In this document: positions 40,608-49,287 of the stretch, in pieces | How positions within the stretch are numbered: position 1 is the first letter of the stretch | Layout of the letters: each line of letters opens with the position of its first letter | Translations under genes and position numbers: made by a program | The notes under the pieces: generated by a model | Database searches by the model: none | Told to the model about the DNA's origin: nothing | What the model saw: only the letters and a program-made list of their open reading frames with translations | DNA from: Acidobacteria bacterium 13_1_40CM_65_14 | Lineage (GTDB): Bacteria; Acidobacteriota; Vicinamibacteria; Vicinamibacterales; CAVVIG01 | Length of the DNA: 49,287 nt | Reading direction: 5' to 3' | NCBI GenBank assembly: GCA_001917905.1 | Contig: MNEX01000101.1 | Coordinates: 1 to 49,287 of the forward strand

Positions 40608-41766
40608 GGATTTGCTTCGCGATGGTCTGGAGCTGCAGGTTGGACGTGCCTTCGTAGATCTGCCCGATCTTCGCGTCGCGGTACAGCTTCTCGACCGGAT
40701 AGTCTTTCACGAACCCGTAGCCGCCAAACAGGTTCACCGCAAGCGACGTCACGCGCTCGGCGACCTCTGACGAGAAAATCTTGCACATCGCGGCTTCGGT
40801 CAGGAACGGCTGGCCGGCGTCGCGCAAACGTCCGGCGTTGTAGACCATCAGCCGCGCGGCTTCGAGCTCCGTCGCGGCGCGTGCGATCTGATGCTGCACC
40901 GCCTGGAACTCCGCAATCGGCTTGCCGAACTGCTTCCGGTCTTTCGTGTATTTGATGGCGTGATCGAGCGCGCCCTGCGCGAGCCCGATCATCTGCGCAC
41001 CGATGCCGATGCGCCCCTCGTTCAGCGTTTCGATCGCGACCTTGTAGCCCTTGCCGATGTCGCCGAGGACGTTGAAGCGCGGCACGCGGCATCCTTCGAA
41101 GAGCAACTCGCACGTGCTGCTCGCGCGGATGCCGAGCTTGTCTTCCTTCCTGCCGACGGTGAATCCGTCGAACCCGCGCTCGACCAGGAATGCCGTAATC
41201 CCGCGATAGCCCGCGTCGGGATTGACGTTGGCGAAGACGATGAACAGGGCGGCTTCGTTGCCGTTGGTGATCCAGAGCTTGCGGCCGGTGATGGCGTATC
41301 CGTCGCCGCTTTCCACCGCGCGCGTCGTCATCGCGAACGCATCGCTGCCAGAGCCGGCTTCGGATAATGCGTACGCGCCGATGGTGTTCGCGGCGAGCTT
41401 CGGCAGATAGCGCCGCTTGATGTCGTCGCTGCCCCAGCGGAGGATCGCGTTGATGACCAGCGTGTTCTGCACGTCCACGAGGACGCCGATCGACGGATCG
41501 ACGCGAGACAGCGCCTCCACCGCCAGCGCCGCGTGGAAGAAGCTCGCGCCGCCGCCGCCGAAGCTCTCCGGAATTTCAATCCCCATCACGCCGAGGTCGA
41601 ACAGCTTGTCGATGAGCGCGCGCGGGATCTTCGCGTGCTCGTCCATCTCGCGCACGAGCGGACGGATTTCGCGATCGGCGAACTCGTACACGCTGTCGCG
41701 GAACAACCGCTCGTCTTCCGCCAGCGTCGTCAGCGGTGGGGTGGTCGATTCCGTCTTCGTCGTCAC
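40600..41766 (-). CDS. Acyl-CoA dehydrogenase
   Basis: GAYALSEAGSGSDAFAMTTRA...YAITGRKLWITNG...KDRKQFGKPIAEFQAVQHQIARAATELEAARLMVYNA...QIYEGTSNLQLQTIAKQILG. Confidence 0.96.
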   Translation of the reverse strand: MTTKTESTTPPLTTLAEDERLFRDSVYEFADREIRPLVREMDEHAKIPRALIDKLFDLGVMGIEIPESFGGGGASFFHAALAVEALSRVDPSIGVLVDVQNTLVINAILRWGSDDIKRRYLPKLAANTIGAYALSEAGSGSDAFAMTTRAVESGDGYAITGRKLWITNGNEAALFIVFANVNPDAGYRGITAFLVERGFDGFTVGRKEDKLGIRASSTCELLFEGCRVPRFNVLGDIGKGYKVAIETLNEGRIGIGAQMIGLAQGALDHAIKYTKDRKQFGKPIAEFQAVQHQIARAATELEAARLMVYNAGRLRDAGQPFLTEAAMCKIFSSEVAERVTSLAVNLFGGYGFVKDYPVEKLYRDAKIGQIYEGTSNLQLQTIAKQILG

Positions 41767-41820
41767 GTCGATGCTCCGGAGCTGATGTTATCATCAGCGT
41801 GCCAGCCCGTAAGGATTGCC

Positions 41821-43329
41821 GTGCGCGTCTTGCTCGCCTCGGGACTCGTCGCAATCGTGGCGATTGCCGCCGCGCAAACACCTCAACAGCCGACGTTCCG
41901 GAGCGCGACGAATCTGGTCCAGGTCGACGTGATCGTCACCGATGCCGACGGTGAGCCCGTCGACGATCTGACGGCCGCCGATTTCGAAATCCTGGACGAG
42001 GGCCGCCCAGCGCCGATCACGGCGTTCAAGTTCGTGAACGCGGCCAACAGCGAGCCGCGCGAGCGCTATCCGGTTCGCACCGCGGACGATGAAGAGCGCG
42101 AGGCCGCGAACGAGGACACGCGTCTGGTCGCGATCCTGCTCGACGACTACCACGTCGGACGGTTCGAGCCGCGCCGGTTCGTCGAGCCGCTGATTGCCTT
42201 TGTCCGCGCGCTGCCGGCGACCGACCTCGTCGGTGTTTATTACCCCCTCGATTCGCCGCGCGACGTCCACCTGACGTACGACCGCCAGACGACGATCGCG
42301 GCCATCCGCAAATTCGAGGGGCGCTTGCACGAGTACTTTCCGAAGCATCCGGTGGAAGAAGAGCATTTGCGGCATCAACGCGACATCGAGCGGCTGCGAA
42401 CGCAAGTCGTGCTGACCGGCGCGGTCGGTCTGGCGTCGCGTCTTGGCGCGTTGAAAGTCGGACGAAAAACGCTCGTCTGGGTCAGTAACGGGTTCACGAC
42501 GGCCGGCTACTTCGACGCGAGGGAACTTTACGCCGACTTGCAGGAGGTGTACGAGGCCGCCAATCGCAACAACGTCTCGATCTATCCGGTCGATCCGCGC
42601 GGACTGATGATGAACACGCCGGGGTTCCAAATCGACACGCTGCGGATCCTGGCCGACGAAACCGGGGGCCGCGCACTCGTGAATCGCAACGATCTCAAGG
42701 CGGCGTTGTCGGAAGTCGGTCGCGACTCAACGGCGTACTACCTGCTGGGTTTCGTCTCCACGCGTCCGTCCGACGGCAAGTTCCACAAGATCAAGGTGCG
42801 AACGACTCGACCGAAGATCAGCGTGAACGCGCGCGCCGGCTACTGGGCGCTGAGCGAAACCGAGATCGCTTCGTCGCGCGCCGCACCGATCACCGTGCCG
42901 CCTGCGGTCATCGACGCGTTCAAGCGGATGGCGGACGCTCTGCGCCCCAATGACGACGAACCGATCGCAGCGCCGTTGCACGCCCCAAAAGTAGCGCCGC
43001 CGGCGATTCGTCTGATTGGACCACCGACGTTTGCGATCGTCCGGCCGCGGTCGATCGTCGAGCCCACGAGCCGGCCGGAGTTCACGCGATCGCAGCGGAT
43101 TGCCGTGCGCGCGGCGCTCGAGGGCGATCCGGCGCCAACGGTCACGGCGCAACTGCTCAGCCGCATTGGTCAGAAACTCGCCGACCTGCCGGTGACAATC
43201 TCGAGTGGCCAATGCGAAGTGGCGCTCACAGTGGCGAGCGTCGGACCGGGCGATTACGTCATTCTGTTGTCCGCGCGCCGTGGCGACCAGACGGTCGATC
43301 AGTACGCGGCACTTCGCGTGCTCCGGTAA
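41821..43329 (+). CDS. VWFA-related acidobacterial-type protein (paralog 1)
   Basis: FRSATNLVQVDVIVTDADGEPVDDLTAADFEILDEGRPAPITAFKFV...AILLDDYHV...STAYYLLGFVSTRPSDGKFHKIKVRTTRPKISVNARAGYWA. Confidence 0.88.
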   Translation: MRVLLASGLVAIVAIAAAQTPQQPTFRSATNLVQVDVIVTDADGEPVDDLTAADFEILDEGRPAPITAFKFVNAANSEPRERYPVRTADDEEREAANEDTRLVAILLDDYHVGRFEPRRFVEPLIAFVRALPATDLVGVYYPLDSPRDVHLTYDRQTTIAAIRKFEGRLHEYFPKHPVEEEHLRHQRDIERLRTQVVLTGAVGLASRLGALKVGRKTLVWVSNGFTTAGYFDARELYADLQEVYEAANRNNVSIYPVDPRGLMMNTPGFQIDTLRILADETGGRALVNRNDLKAALSEVGRDSTAYYLLGFVSTRPSDGKFHKIKVRTTRPKISVNARAGYWALSETEIASSRAAPITVPPAVIDAFKRMADALRPNDDEPIAAPLHAPKVAPPAIRLIGPPTFAIVRPRSIVEPTSRPEFTRSQRIAVRAALEGDPAPTVTAQLLSRIGQKLADLPVTISSGQCEVALTVASVGPGDYVILLSARRGDQTVDQYAALRVLR

Positions 43330-43355
43330 CCTCCAACCCGTCTAAGATTAGAGAT

Positions 43356-45632
43356 ATGGCTCGCTCCTTCCGAACGATGACAGCGGCGATCGCGCTCCTT
43401 GCGTGGCTGGGTGTGAGCGGCGACGCACAATCCGCCTCCGCCCGCGACATGATCGCGCGCGGGCTACGGCGAGACCACGCCGAAGCGCGCCAGAATCCTG
43501 CGCGCGGAGGCGGGCAGCCGCAGCAACAGCCGCCCGGTCAACAACCGCCGCCGGCCGATCCGCCCGCTTCCGCCCGCGAGCCTAATACGAGCGGGCTTCA
43601 GCGAGGCCGCGCCGAAGCGCCTCAGGATCCGGCGCGCGAAGGCGGGCAGCAGCCGGTGTTCCGCACGGGCATCAGCTTCGTCCGCGTCGACGTCATCATC
43701 ACCGACAAAAACGGTAATCAGATCGCCGACCTCCAGGCGGCCGACTTCGACGTCACCGAGGACGGCAAGGCGCAGAAGATCGAAACGTTCAAGCTCGTGA
43801 AGCTGGACGGCGGCCGGATGGACGCCATCAAGGAACCGCCCAGGCAGATTCGCACCGACTACGACGAAGAATCGGAAGCGGCGCGCGACGACGTCCGCCT
43901 GTTCGCGATTTTTCTGGACGACTACCACGTCCGGCGCGGCGCCAGCATGGCGGTGCGCAATCCGATCTCGAAGTTCATCGACACGCAGCTGGGACCGTCG
44001 GACATGATTGGCGTGATGTACCCGCTCGAATCGACCGCCTCGGTCCGCATGACGCGCAATCACGACGCGGTGATGCGCGCCATCCAGCAGTTCCAGGGAC
44101 GCAAGTACGACTACACGCCGCGGAACCAGTTCGAAGAGCGTTACGCGTACTACCCGACGGAAATCGTCGAGAAGGTCCGCAATCAGGTGTCGCTCTCGGC
44201 GATCAAATCGCTCATCGTGCACATGGGCTCGCTGAAGGAAGGACGCAAAGGGCTCATCCTGGTCAGCGAGGGGTTCACGAACATGCTGCCGCCGCAGATG
44301 CGCAACAGGGACGCGACGATGCCGGGCTCGGGCAATCCGAACGCCTTCAACCCGATGGCCGGCGTGAACGATCCCAACGAGGATCGCGCGGCGTTTTTCG
44401 CGAGCGTGGATCTCGAGAGCGACCTGCGCGAGGTGTACGACACGGCGAACCGCAACAACGTCGCGATCTACGCCGTCGATCCGCGCGGTCTGCCGGGATT
44501 CGAGTTCGACATCAACGAGGGCGTGAACATCCAGACCGACGCGACCTATCTGCGCTCGACGATGGACACGCTGAGAACGTTGGCCGACAACACCGACGGC
44601 CGCGCGATCGTGAACCGCAACGATCTCGACGTCGGCATGAAGCAGATCACGAGGGACAGCAGCGCCTACTATCTGATCGGCTACAACTCGTCGCAGGCGC
44701 CGTCGGACGGCAAGTTCCACGAAATCAAAGTCCGCGTGAAGCGATCCGGCGTCCAGGTGCGCGCGCGCAAAGGCTACTGGGCGCTCACGGCCGAACAGAC
44801 CACGCGCGCCCTTCAACCGCCGAAGTCGGCCGTGCCGAAGGCGGTCGACGAAGCGTTGGCGTCGGTCAACCGGCCGTCGCGCGCCGCGGTCGTGCGCACG
44901 TGGATCGGGACCTCGCGCGGCGAGAACGGCAAGACGCGCGTGACGTTCGTGTGGGAACCGATTCCGAAAACGCCCGGCGAATCGGCGGCGAGCCGCGCCG
45001 GCGATCCCGTCCGCGTGTCGCTGATGGCGGTGGCGCCCGACGGATCGCCGATGTTCCGCGGCCGCGTGCCGGACGTGGCCGTCGCGTCGACCTCCTCGAA
45101 TGGCGCGGCGGCTGCCGGCCAGAGCGCATCACCGATCCGCGGTTCCTCGCGCGTCGCGTTCGACGTCACTCCGGGCAAGATGCAGCTGCGCGTGTCGGTG
45201 GAAGGCGCGAGCGCGCAGGTACTCGACACCGAGATGCGCGAGATCACGGTGCCGGATCTCACGTCGACGGCGACGCTCCTCGGCACGCCCGCGATCTTCC
45301 GCGCGCGGACGATTCCTGAATTCAACCGCCTCAAAGCCGACCCGGACGCGGTACCGCTGGCGGCGCGCGAGTTCGGCCGGACGGATCGTCTGTTCGTACG
45401 CGTGCCCACGTACGGTCCCGGCGGAACGACGCCGGCGTTGAGCGTGCACATTCTCAATCGTGCCGGCCAGGCCATGACCGAGCTGACGGCGGCGCCGTTC
45501 ACGACGCCGAACCAGCAGCAGATCGAGCTGCCCCTCGCCAGCCTCCCGCCGGGCGAGTACATCCTCGAAATCAAAGCCGCCGGCGAAGGTGGCGACGCCA
45601 AGGAACTCGTCGGCTTCCGCGTGACGGGATGA
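43356..45632 (+). CDS. VWFA-related acidobacterial-type protein (paralog 2)
   Basis: FRTGISFVRVDVIITDKNGNQIADLQAADFDVTEDGKAQKIETFKLV...FAIFLDDYHVRRG...SSAYYLIGYNSSQAPSDGKFHEIKVRVKRSGVQVRARKGYWAL. Confidence 0.9.
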   Translation: MARSFRTMTAAIALLAWLGVSGDAQSASARDMIARGLRRDHAEARQNPARGGGQPQQQPPGQQPPPADPPASAREPNTSGLQRGRAEAPQDPAREGGQQPVFRTGISFVRVDVIITDKNGNQIADLQAADFDVTEDGKAQKIETFKLVKLDGGRMDAIKEPPRQIRTDYDEESEAARDDVRLFAIFLDDYHVRRGASMAVRNPISKFIDTQLGPSDMIGVMYPLESTASVRMTRNHDAVMRAIQQFQGRKYDYTPRNQFEERYAYYPTEIVEKVRNQVSLSAIKSLIVHMGSLKEGRKGLILVSEGFTNMLPPQMRNRDATMPGSGNPNAFNPMAGVNDPNEDRAAFFASVDLESDLREVYDTANRNNVAIYAVDPRGLPGFEFDINEGVNIQTDATYLRSTMDTLRTLADNTDGRAIVNRNDLDVGMKQITRDSSAYYLIGYNSSQAPSDGKFHEIKVRVKRSGVQVRARKGYWALTAEQTTRALQPPKSAVPKAVDEALASVNRPSRAAVVRTWIGTSRGENGKTRVTFVWEPIPKTPGESAASRAGDPVRVSLMAVAPDGSPMFRGRVPDVAVASTSSNGAAAAGQSASPIRGSSRVAFDVTPGKMQLRVSVEGASAQVLDTEMREITVPDLTSTATLLGTPAIFRARTIPEFNRLKADPDAVPLAAREFGRTDRLFVRVPTYGPGGTTPALSVHILNRAGQAMTELTAAPFTTPNQQQIELPLASLPPGEYILEIKAAGEGGDAKELVGFRVTG
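43440..43649 (+). repeat. In-frame duplicated palindromic segment in VWFA paralog 2 (43440-43517 and 43572-43649)
   Basis: SARDMIARGLRRDHAEARQNPARGGGQP versus SAREPNTSGLQRGRAEAPQDPAREGGQQP, offset 132 nt. Confidence 0.85.
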
Positions 45633-47557
45633 GCGCCTGCGGCCATGCCAGCGGGCGCAAGCGCGATGCGCGCCGCGCACGCGAGGCATCCAAGGGCGCG
45701 GTCCCCAGCGCGGCAGCCGCGCTGGGGTGGCCGTGCGGGGGTGGGGCTGGGGCCCCGCGAGAGATCAGAAAAAGTCTTCTGCGGTACGGCACGGCCGTCG
45801 CGATCGTCGCCGTCGCCGCCGTTGGCCTGCGCCACGAGCGCGGCGTGACAGCTGTCGCGCAGGCCGTCGCGCTCGCACAACCCTCCATCGCCGATCCTCC
45901 GACGCACGTCGTCCGCATCGACGCGATCGCAGTCGATGGCCGCGGCCGTCTCGTCGAGGATCTGAAGCCGGCCGATTTCGAGCTGCGCGAAGATGAGGCG
46001 CTGCGGCCGATCGAGAGCGCGCCATTCATGCGCGCGACCGGCGCGCGGCGGTTCGCCATTTTTCTCGACGAGTACCACGTCAGCCCGGGCGCTGCGGCCG
46101 ACCGGGTCCGCGCGGCGCTGACCCGCTTCGTCGATGAGGCGCTCGGTCCGCAGGATCTCCTGGTCGTGATGAAGCCGCTCGACTCGCTGTTCGCGATTCG
46201 CCTCACCGACGACCGCGAGTCGGCGCGGCGCGCCATCGCGAGCTTCGAGGGGCGCAAGGGTGACTACGAGCCGCGCAATGCCTACGAGCGGAATTACATC
46301 GCCGGCACGCCCCCGCGCATCGACGCCGCGCGCGCGCAGGTCGCGCTGTCGGCGATGAACGCGCTGGCCATTCAGCTCGGCACGGGCGCCGAGGGACGCA
46401 AGACGCTCGTGGTCGTCGCCGAGGGGATCGTGCGATCGGAACGCCGGCGCGGACAGGACCTGCCGACGCTCGACGGCGCCATCCGGTCCGCCAACCGTGC
46501 GACCGTCTCGATCTATCCGCTCGATCCCCGCGAGTCCTCGAACGATGCCACTGAAACGGCGCGGATGCTCGCCGCCGACACCGACGGACAGACGATCGCC
46601 GGTGATCTGGACGCGGGCCTGCGCCGCGTCGTTGCCGACGCGAGCGCGTACTACCTGCTGACATATCGTGCGGCGCACGCCGAGGACGGCAAGTTCCACG
46701 ACGTCCAGGTCCGCGCGAAGCGCGCCGGCGTGACGTTGCGGGCGCGCAAAGGCTACTGGGCGCCGTCGCCAGACGATGCGCTGCGAGCGGCGGTGCTGGC
46801 GCGGCTGAACGAGCCGAGAAAGCCGGCGCCGCTCGAACCGATGCGGCACGTCAGCCCGCTCATCCGTCCATGGTTCGGCCTCGCGAGGGGCGACGGCGGC
46901 AACACGCGCGTCACGATCGTCTGGGAGCCGGCCGCGCGCGTGCCCGGCGACCGCAGTCGCCGCTCGGCATCGCGCGTGCAGCTGACAGCGCTCGCCGCAG
47001 ACGGCCGCGTGCTGTTCGAGGGCCCGCTCCAGCCGACGGGACCGGGCGCGATGGACGAGCAGGGAACCACGCCCTCGCGCGCCGTGTTCGATGCCGCGCC
47101 GGGCCGGCTGCGATTGCGGATGTCGATTCAGGACATCACCGCGCAAGTGCTCGATTCCGACGTCCGCGATCTCGCCGTGCCCGACTTTCGCAAGCCGGTG
47201 GCCATCGGCACGCCCGAGATTCTGCGCGCGCGCAACGCACGCGAGTTCCGGCGGATCGACGCCGACGCCGCGGTTCCCGTCGCCTCGCGCGAGTTCAGCC
47301 GCGCCGAGCGGCTCCTGATCCGGTTTCCCGCGTACGGTCCGGCCGACGCGGTGCCGGCGCTCTCCGCGAAGTTGCTCAACCGGATGGGTCAGACGATGCG
47401 GGAGCTCTCCGTGGCGCCGGCGCCAACGCCGAGCGGCGCGAACGAAATCGATCTGCCGCTCGCCGGGCTCGCCAACGGTGAGTATCTGATCGAGCTCACC
47501 GCCAAGAGCCCGGCGGGCGAAGCGAAAGATCGCATCAACTTCCGCGTGACTTCTTAG
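45629..47557 (+). CDS. VWFA-related acidobacterial-type protein (paralog 3)
   Basis: THVVRIDAIAVDGRGRLVEDLKPADFELREDEALRPIESAPFM...FAIFLDEYHVSPG...SAYYLLTYRAAHAEDGKFHDVQVRAKRAGVTLRARKGYWA. True start uncertain (N-terminus overlaps a repeat). Confidence 0.85.
   Translation: MSACGHASGRKRDARRAREASKGAVPSAAAALGWPCGGGAGAPREIRKSLLRYGTAVAIVAVAAVGLRHERGVTAVAQAVALAQPSIADPPTHVVRIDAIAVDGRGRLVEDLKPADFELREDEALRPIESAPFMRATGARRFAIFLDEYHVSPGAAADRVRAALTRFVDEALGPQDLLVVMKPLDSLFAIRLTDDRESARRAIASFEGRKGDYEPRNAYERNYIAGTPPRIDAARAQVALSAMNALAIQLGTGAEGRKTLVVVAEGIVRSERRRGQDLPTLDGAIRSANRATVSIYPLDPRESSNDATETARMLAADTDGQTIAGDLDAGLRRVVADASAYYLLTYRAAHAEDGKFHDVQVRAKRAGVTLRARKGYWAPSPDDALRAAVLARLNEPRKPAPLEPMRHVSPLIRPWFGLARGDGGNTRVTIVWEPAARVPGDRSRRSASRVQLTALAADGRVLFEGPLQPTGPGAMDEQGTTPSRAVFDAAPGRLRLRMSIQDITAQVLDSDVRDLAVPDFRKPVAIGTPEILRARNAREFRRIDADAAVPVASREFSRAERLLIRFPAYGPADAVPALSAKLLNRMGQTMRELSVAPAPTPSGANEIDLPLAGLANGEYLIELTAKSPAGEAKDRINFRVTS
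45696..45768 (+). repeat. Palindromic element copy F, forward orientation, related to 23092-23160
   Basis: GCGGTCCCCAGCGCGGC-A-GCCGCGCTGGGGTGGCCGTGCGGGGGTGGGGCTGGGGCCCCGCGA. Confidence 0.85.
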
Positions 47558-47615
47558 CACTTGCGCCGGGGCCCCCGGCGCGAACTGACGCTGATGCCTC
47601 GGTAGCGGCGGTTCT

Positions 47616-47948
47616 TCAGGCCCGCCCATCGTGTTTGTCGAGGTACTTGCCGAGGTCACGCAGCGTACGTGTCCAGAACTTCTCGTAGTGCCGCATCCAG
47701 TCGCGGATTTCTTTGAGCGGCTCGGGATTGAGGGGGTAGTAGCGTTGACGGCCTTCCCGCCGCTCGCTGACGAGTCCCGCGCGGCGCAGGACGCGCAGCT
47801 GCTGCGAGACGGCCGGCAGCGTCATGTCGTGCGGCGCTGCGAGCGCCGCGACCGGCTGCTCGCCGCGGCGAAGATCGTCGAGGATGGCGCGTCGCGCCGG
47901 ATGCGCGATCGCGAGAAAGACGTCCGAGTGCGCGTGCAGTGGGGTCAC
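47616..47948 (-). CDS. ArsR-family transcriptional regulator
   Basis: DVFLAIAHPARRAILDDLRRGEQPVAALAAPHDMTLPAVSQQLRVLRRAGLVSERREGRQRYYPLNPEPLKEI wHTH. Confidence 0.93.
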   Translation of the reverse strand: MTPLHAHSDVFLAIAHPARRAILDDLRRGEQPVAALAAPHDMTLPAVSQQLRVLRRAGLVSERREGRQRYYPLNPEPLKEIRDWMRHYEKFWTRTLRDLGKYLDKHDGRA

Positions 47949-47957
47949 GCGCGATAG

Positions 47958-47973
47958 TTAAGCGTACGCTTAA
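47958..47973. promoter_or_regulatory. Perfect 16-bp palindrome upstream of arsR-family gene (putative operator)
   Basis: TTAAGCGTACGCTTAA, 10 bp upstream of the GTG start on the minus strand. Confidence 0.65.
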
Positions 47974-47987
47974 GTGTGTGTCGAGCC

Positions 47988-48182
47988 CTATTTCGCGCGA
48001 CCCTTGAATCCCTGCGCGAGCAACTGCACCTTGAACGCCGCGCCGCGGCCGACGACGTACAGCGTTTTCTTGTCGGGGCCGGCGAACGCGAGGTTCTGCG
48101 GCGCGCGCGACAGCGGAATGGTTCCGAGCAGCTGACCCTGCGGATTGAAGACCTGCACGCCGATCGACGTGGCGGCAGCTTC
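47988..48182 (-). pseudogene. C-terminal remnant of an SMP-30/gluconolactonase-like protein
   Basis: Own reading: CYEAAATSIGVQVFNPQGQLLGTIPLSRAPQNLAFAGPDKKTLYVVGRGAAFKVQLLAQGFKGRAK*; no upstream gene body, abuts the gdh 3' end. Confidence 0.65.
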
Positions 48183-48205
48183 ATAACACTCCTGACGGCC
48201 ACGAG

Positions 48206-49287
48206 CTACGCGTACATGCCACGCATCCGGGTGACAGTGGCGACGCGGCTGATGGCGACGATGTAGGCGGCGGTCCGCATGTCCACTTTGAATTTGAGCG
48301 AGGTCTGCAGGACGGCGTTGAAGGCTTCACACATCTTCGATTCGAGCCGCTCGTTCACCTCCTTCTCGGTCCAGAAGTAGCCGTAGCGATCCTGCACCCA
48401 CTCGAAGTACGACGTGGTGACGCCAGAGCTGTTGGCCAGGATGTCGGGCACGATGAAAATGCCGCGCTCGTAGAGAAACCGGTTCGCGTCCGGGGTCGTC
48501 GGACCATTCGCGCCCTCGACGACGATCTTCGCCTTGATGACCGGCGCGTTCTCCATCGTGATCTGGTTTTCGAGCGCGGCCGGAATGAGGATGTCCACCT
48601 CGAGCTTGAAGAGATCCGCCGGGTTCAGCGGCTCGGCGCCGGGGAAGCCGGCAACGGTCTTGTGCTGCTGGACATACGCCATCAGCTTCGGAATGTCGAG
48701 GCCCTTGGCGTTGTAGACGCCGCCTTTCCAATCGGTCACCGCGACGACCTTCGCGCCGCTTTCGGCAAGCAGCTCCGCCGAAATCGACCCGACGTTGCCG
48801 AAGCCTTGCACGGCGACCGTCGCGCCTTTGATGTTCAAGCCGACGTGCTTCGCTGATTCGCGTGTGACGATCATCACGCCGCGTCCGGTCGCTTCGCGCC
48901 GGCCGAGCGAGCCGCCGAGCTCGACCGGTTTGCCCGTGACCACCGACGTCGTCGTGTGGCCGACGTGCATGGAGTAGGTGTCCATCACCCACGCCATGAT
49001 TTGTTCGTTGGTGTTCACGTCGGGCGCGGGGACGTCCTTCTCGGGCCCGATCGCGTCGACGATTTCCGCGACGTAGCGGCGCGTGAGCGCTTCGAGCTCG
49101 CGCTTCGACATCTTCGTCGGATCGCAGATGACGCCGCCCTTGCCGCCGCCGAACGGGATGTGTGCGACGGCGCACTTCCACGTCATCCAAGCCGCGAGCG
49201 CCGTGACTTCATCGAGGGTGACGCCGGGGTGATAGCGGATGCCGCCCTTCGCAGGACCAAGCGTGATGTTGTATTGCACGCGATACC
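48206..49287 (-). CDS. gdhA: Glu/Leu/Phe/Val dehydrogenase (glutamate dehydrogenase), 5' end outside window
   Basis: VQYNITLGPAKGGIRYHPGVTLDEVTALAAWMTWKCAVAHIPFGGGKGG...VAVQGFGNVGSISAELLAESGAKVVAVTD...ILANSSGVTTSYFEWVQD. Confidence 0.97.
   Translation of the reverse strand, partial: YRVQYNITLGPAKGGIRYHPGVTLDEVTALAAWMTWKCAVAHIPFGGGKGGVICDPTKMSKRELEALTRRYVAEIVDAIGPEKDVPAPDVNTNEQIMAWVMDTYSMHVGHTTTSVVTGKPVELGGSLGRREATGRGVMIVTRESAKHVGLNIKGATVAVQGFGNVGSISAELLAESGAKVVAVTDWKGGVYNAKGLDIPKLMAYVQQHKTVAGFPGAEPLNPADLFKLEVDILIPAALENQITMENAPVIKAKIVVEGANGPTTPDANRFLYERGIFIVPDILANSSGVTTSYFEWVQDRYGYFWTEKEVNERLESKMCEAFNAVLQTSLKFKVDMRTAAYIVAISRVATVTRMRGMYA

Noticed and set aside
44813-47659. 948-aa minus ORF in the VWFA cluster
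   Set aside because: Covers two well-supported plus-strand VWFA genes; composition typical of antisense shadow.

Overview
GC-rich chromosomal window, most likely from an Acidobacteriota (Vicinamibacteria-like) genome. The taxon is inferred from three tandem VWFA-related genes of the acidobacterial type, an ADOP-type permease remnant and the overall gene style. Most genes are housekeeping: uvrA, mpg, M1 aminopeptidase, siroheme/sulfite reductase genes, hom-thrC, HtrA-like protease, Hsp20, efp, tdk, ku, uvrC, site-2 protease, trpS, scpAB, rluB, cmk, rpsA, HU/IHF, HIT, two acyl-CoA dehydrogenases, glycosylasparaginase and gdh. RNA features are a tRNA-Thr(CGT), a SAM-I riboswitch and a probable Cys-rich leader peptide plus terminator (attenuator) ahead of the siroheme/sulfite reductase genes. 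The most unusual signal is a dense population of small palindromic or hairpin elements. (1) A ~80 bp element with core GGGGGTGGGGCCCC occurs between genes and in-frame inside uvrC and cobA. (2) TGTAGCGC...-type palindromes include an exact 54-bp in-frame copy inside the siroheme synthase gene. (3) A palindrome occurs twice with a compensatory stem change. (4) About 19 loci have short-tandem-repeat arms, many as inverted pairs; one appears to encode the signal peptide of a HEAT-repeat protein. Several elements also supply stop codons or sit inside the SAM riboswitch P4 loop. Decayed loci include a PadR::permease fusion remnant, a split/deleted soxC and an SMP-30 C-terminal remnant. All calls are from reading sequence and supplied translations; no searches or folding were run.
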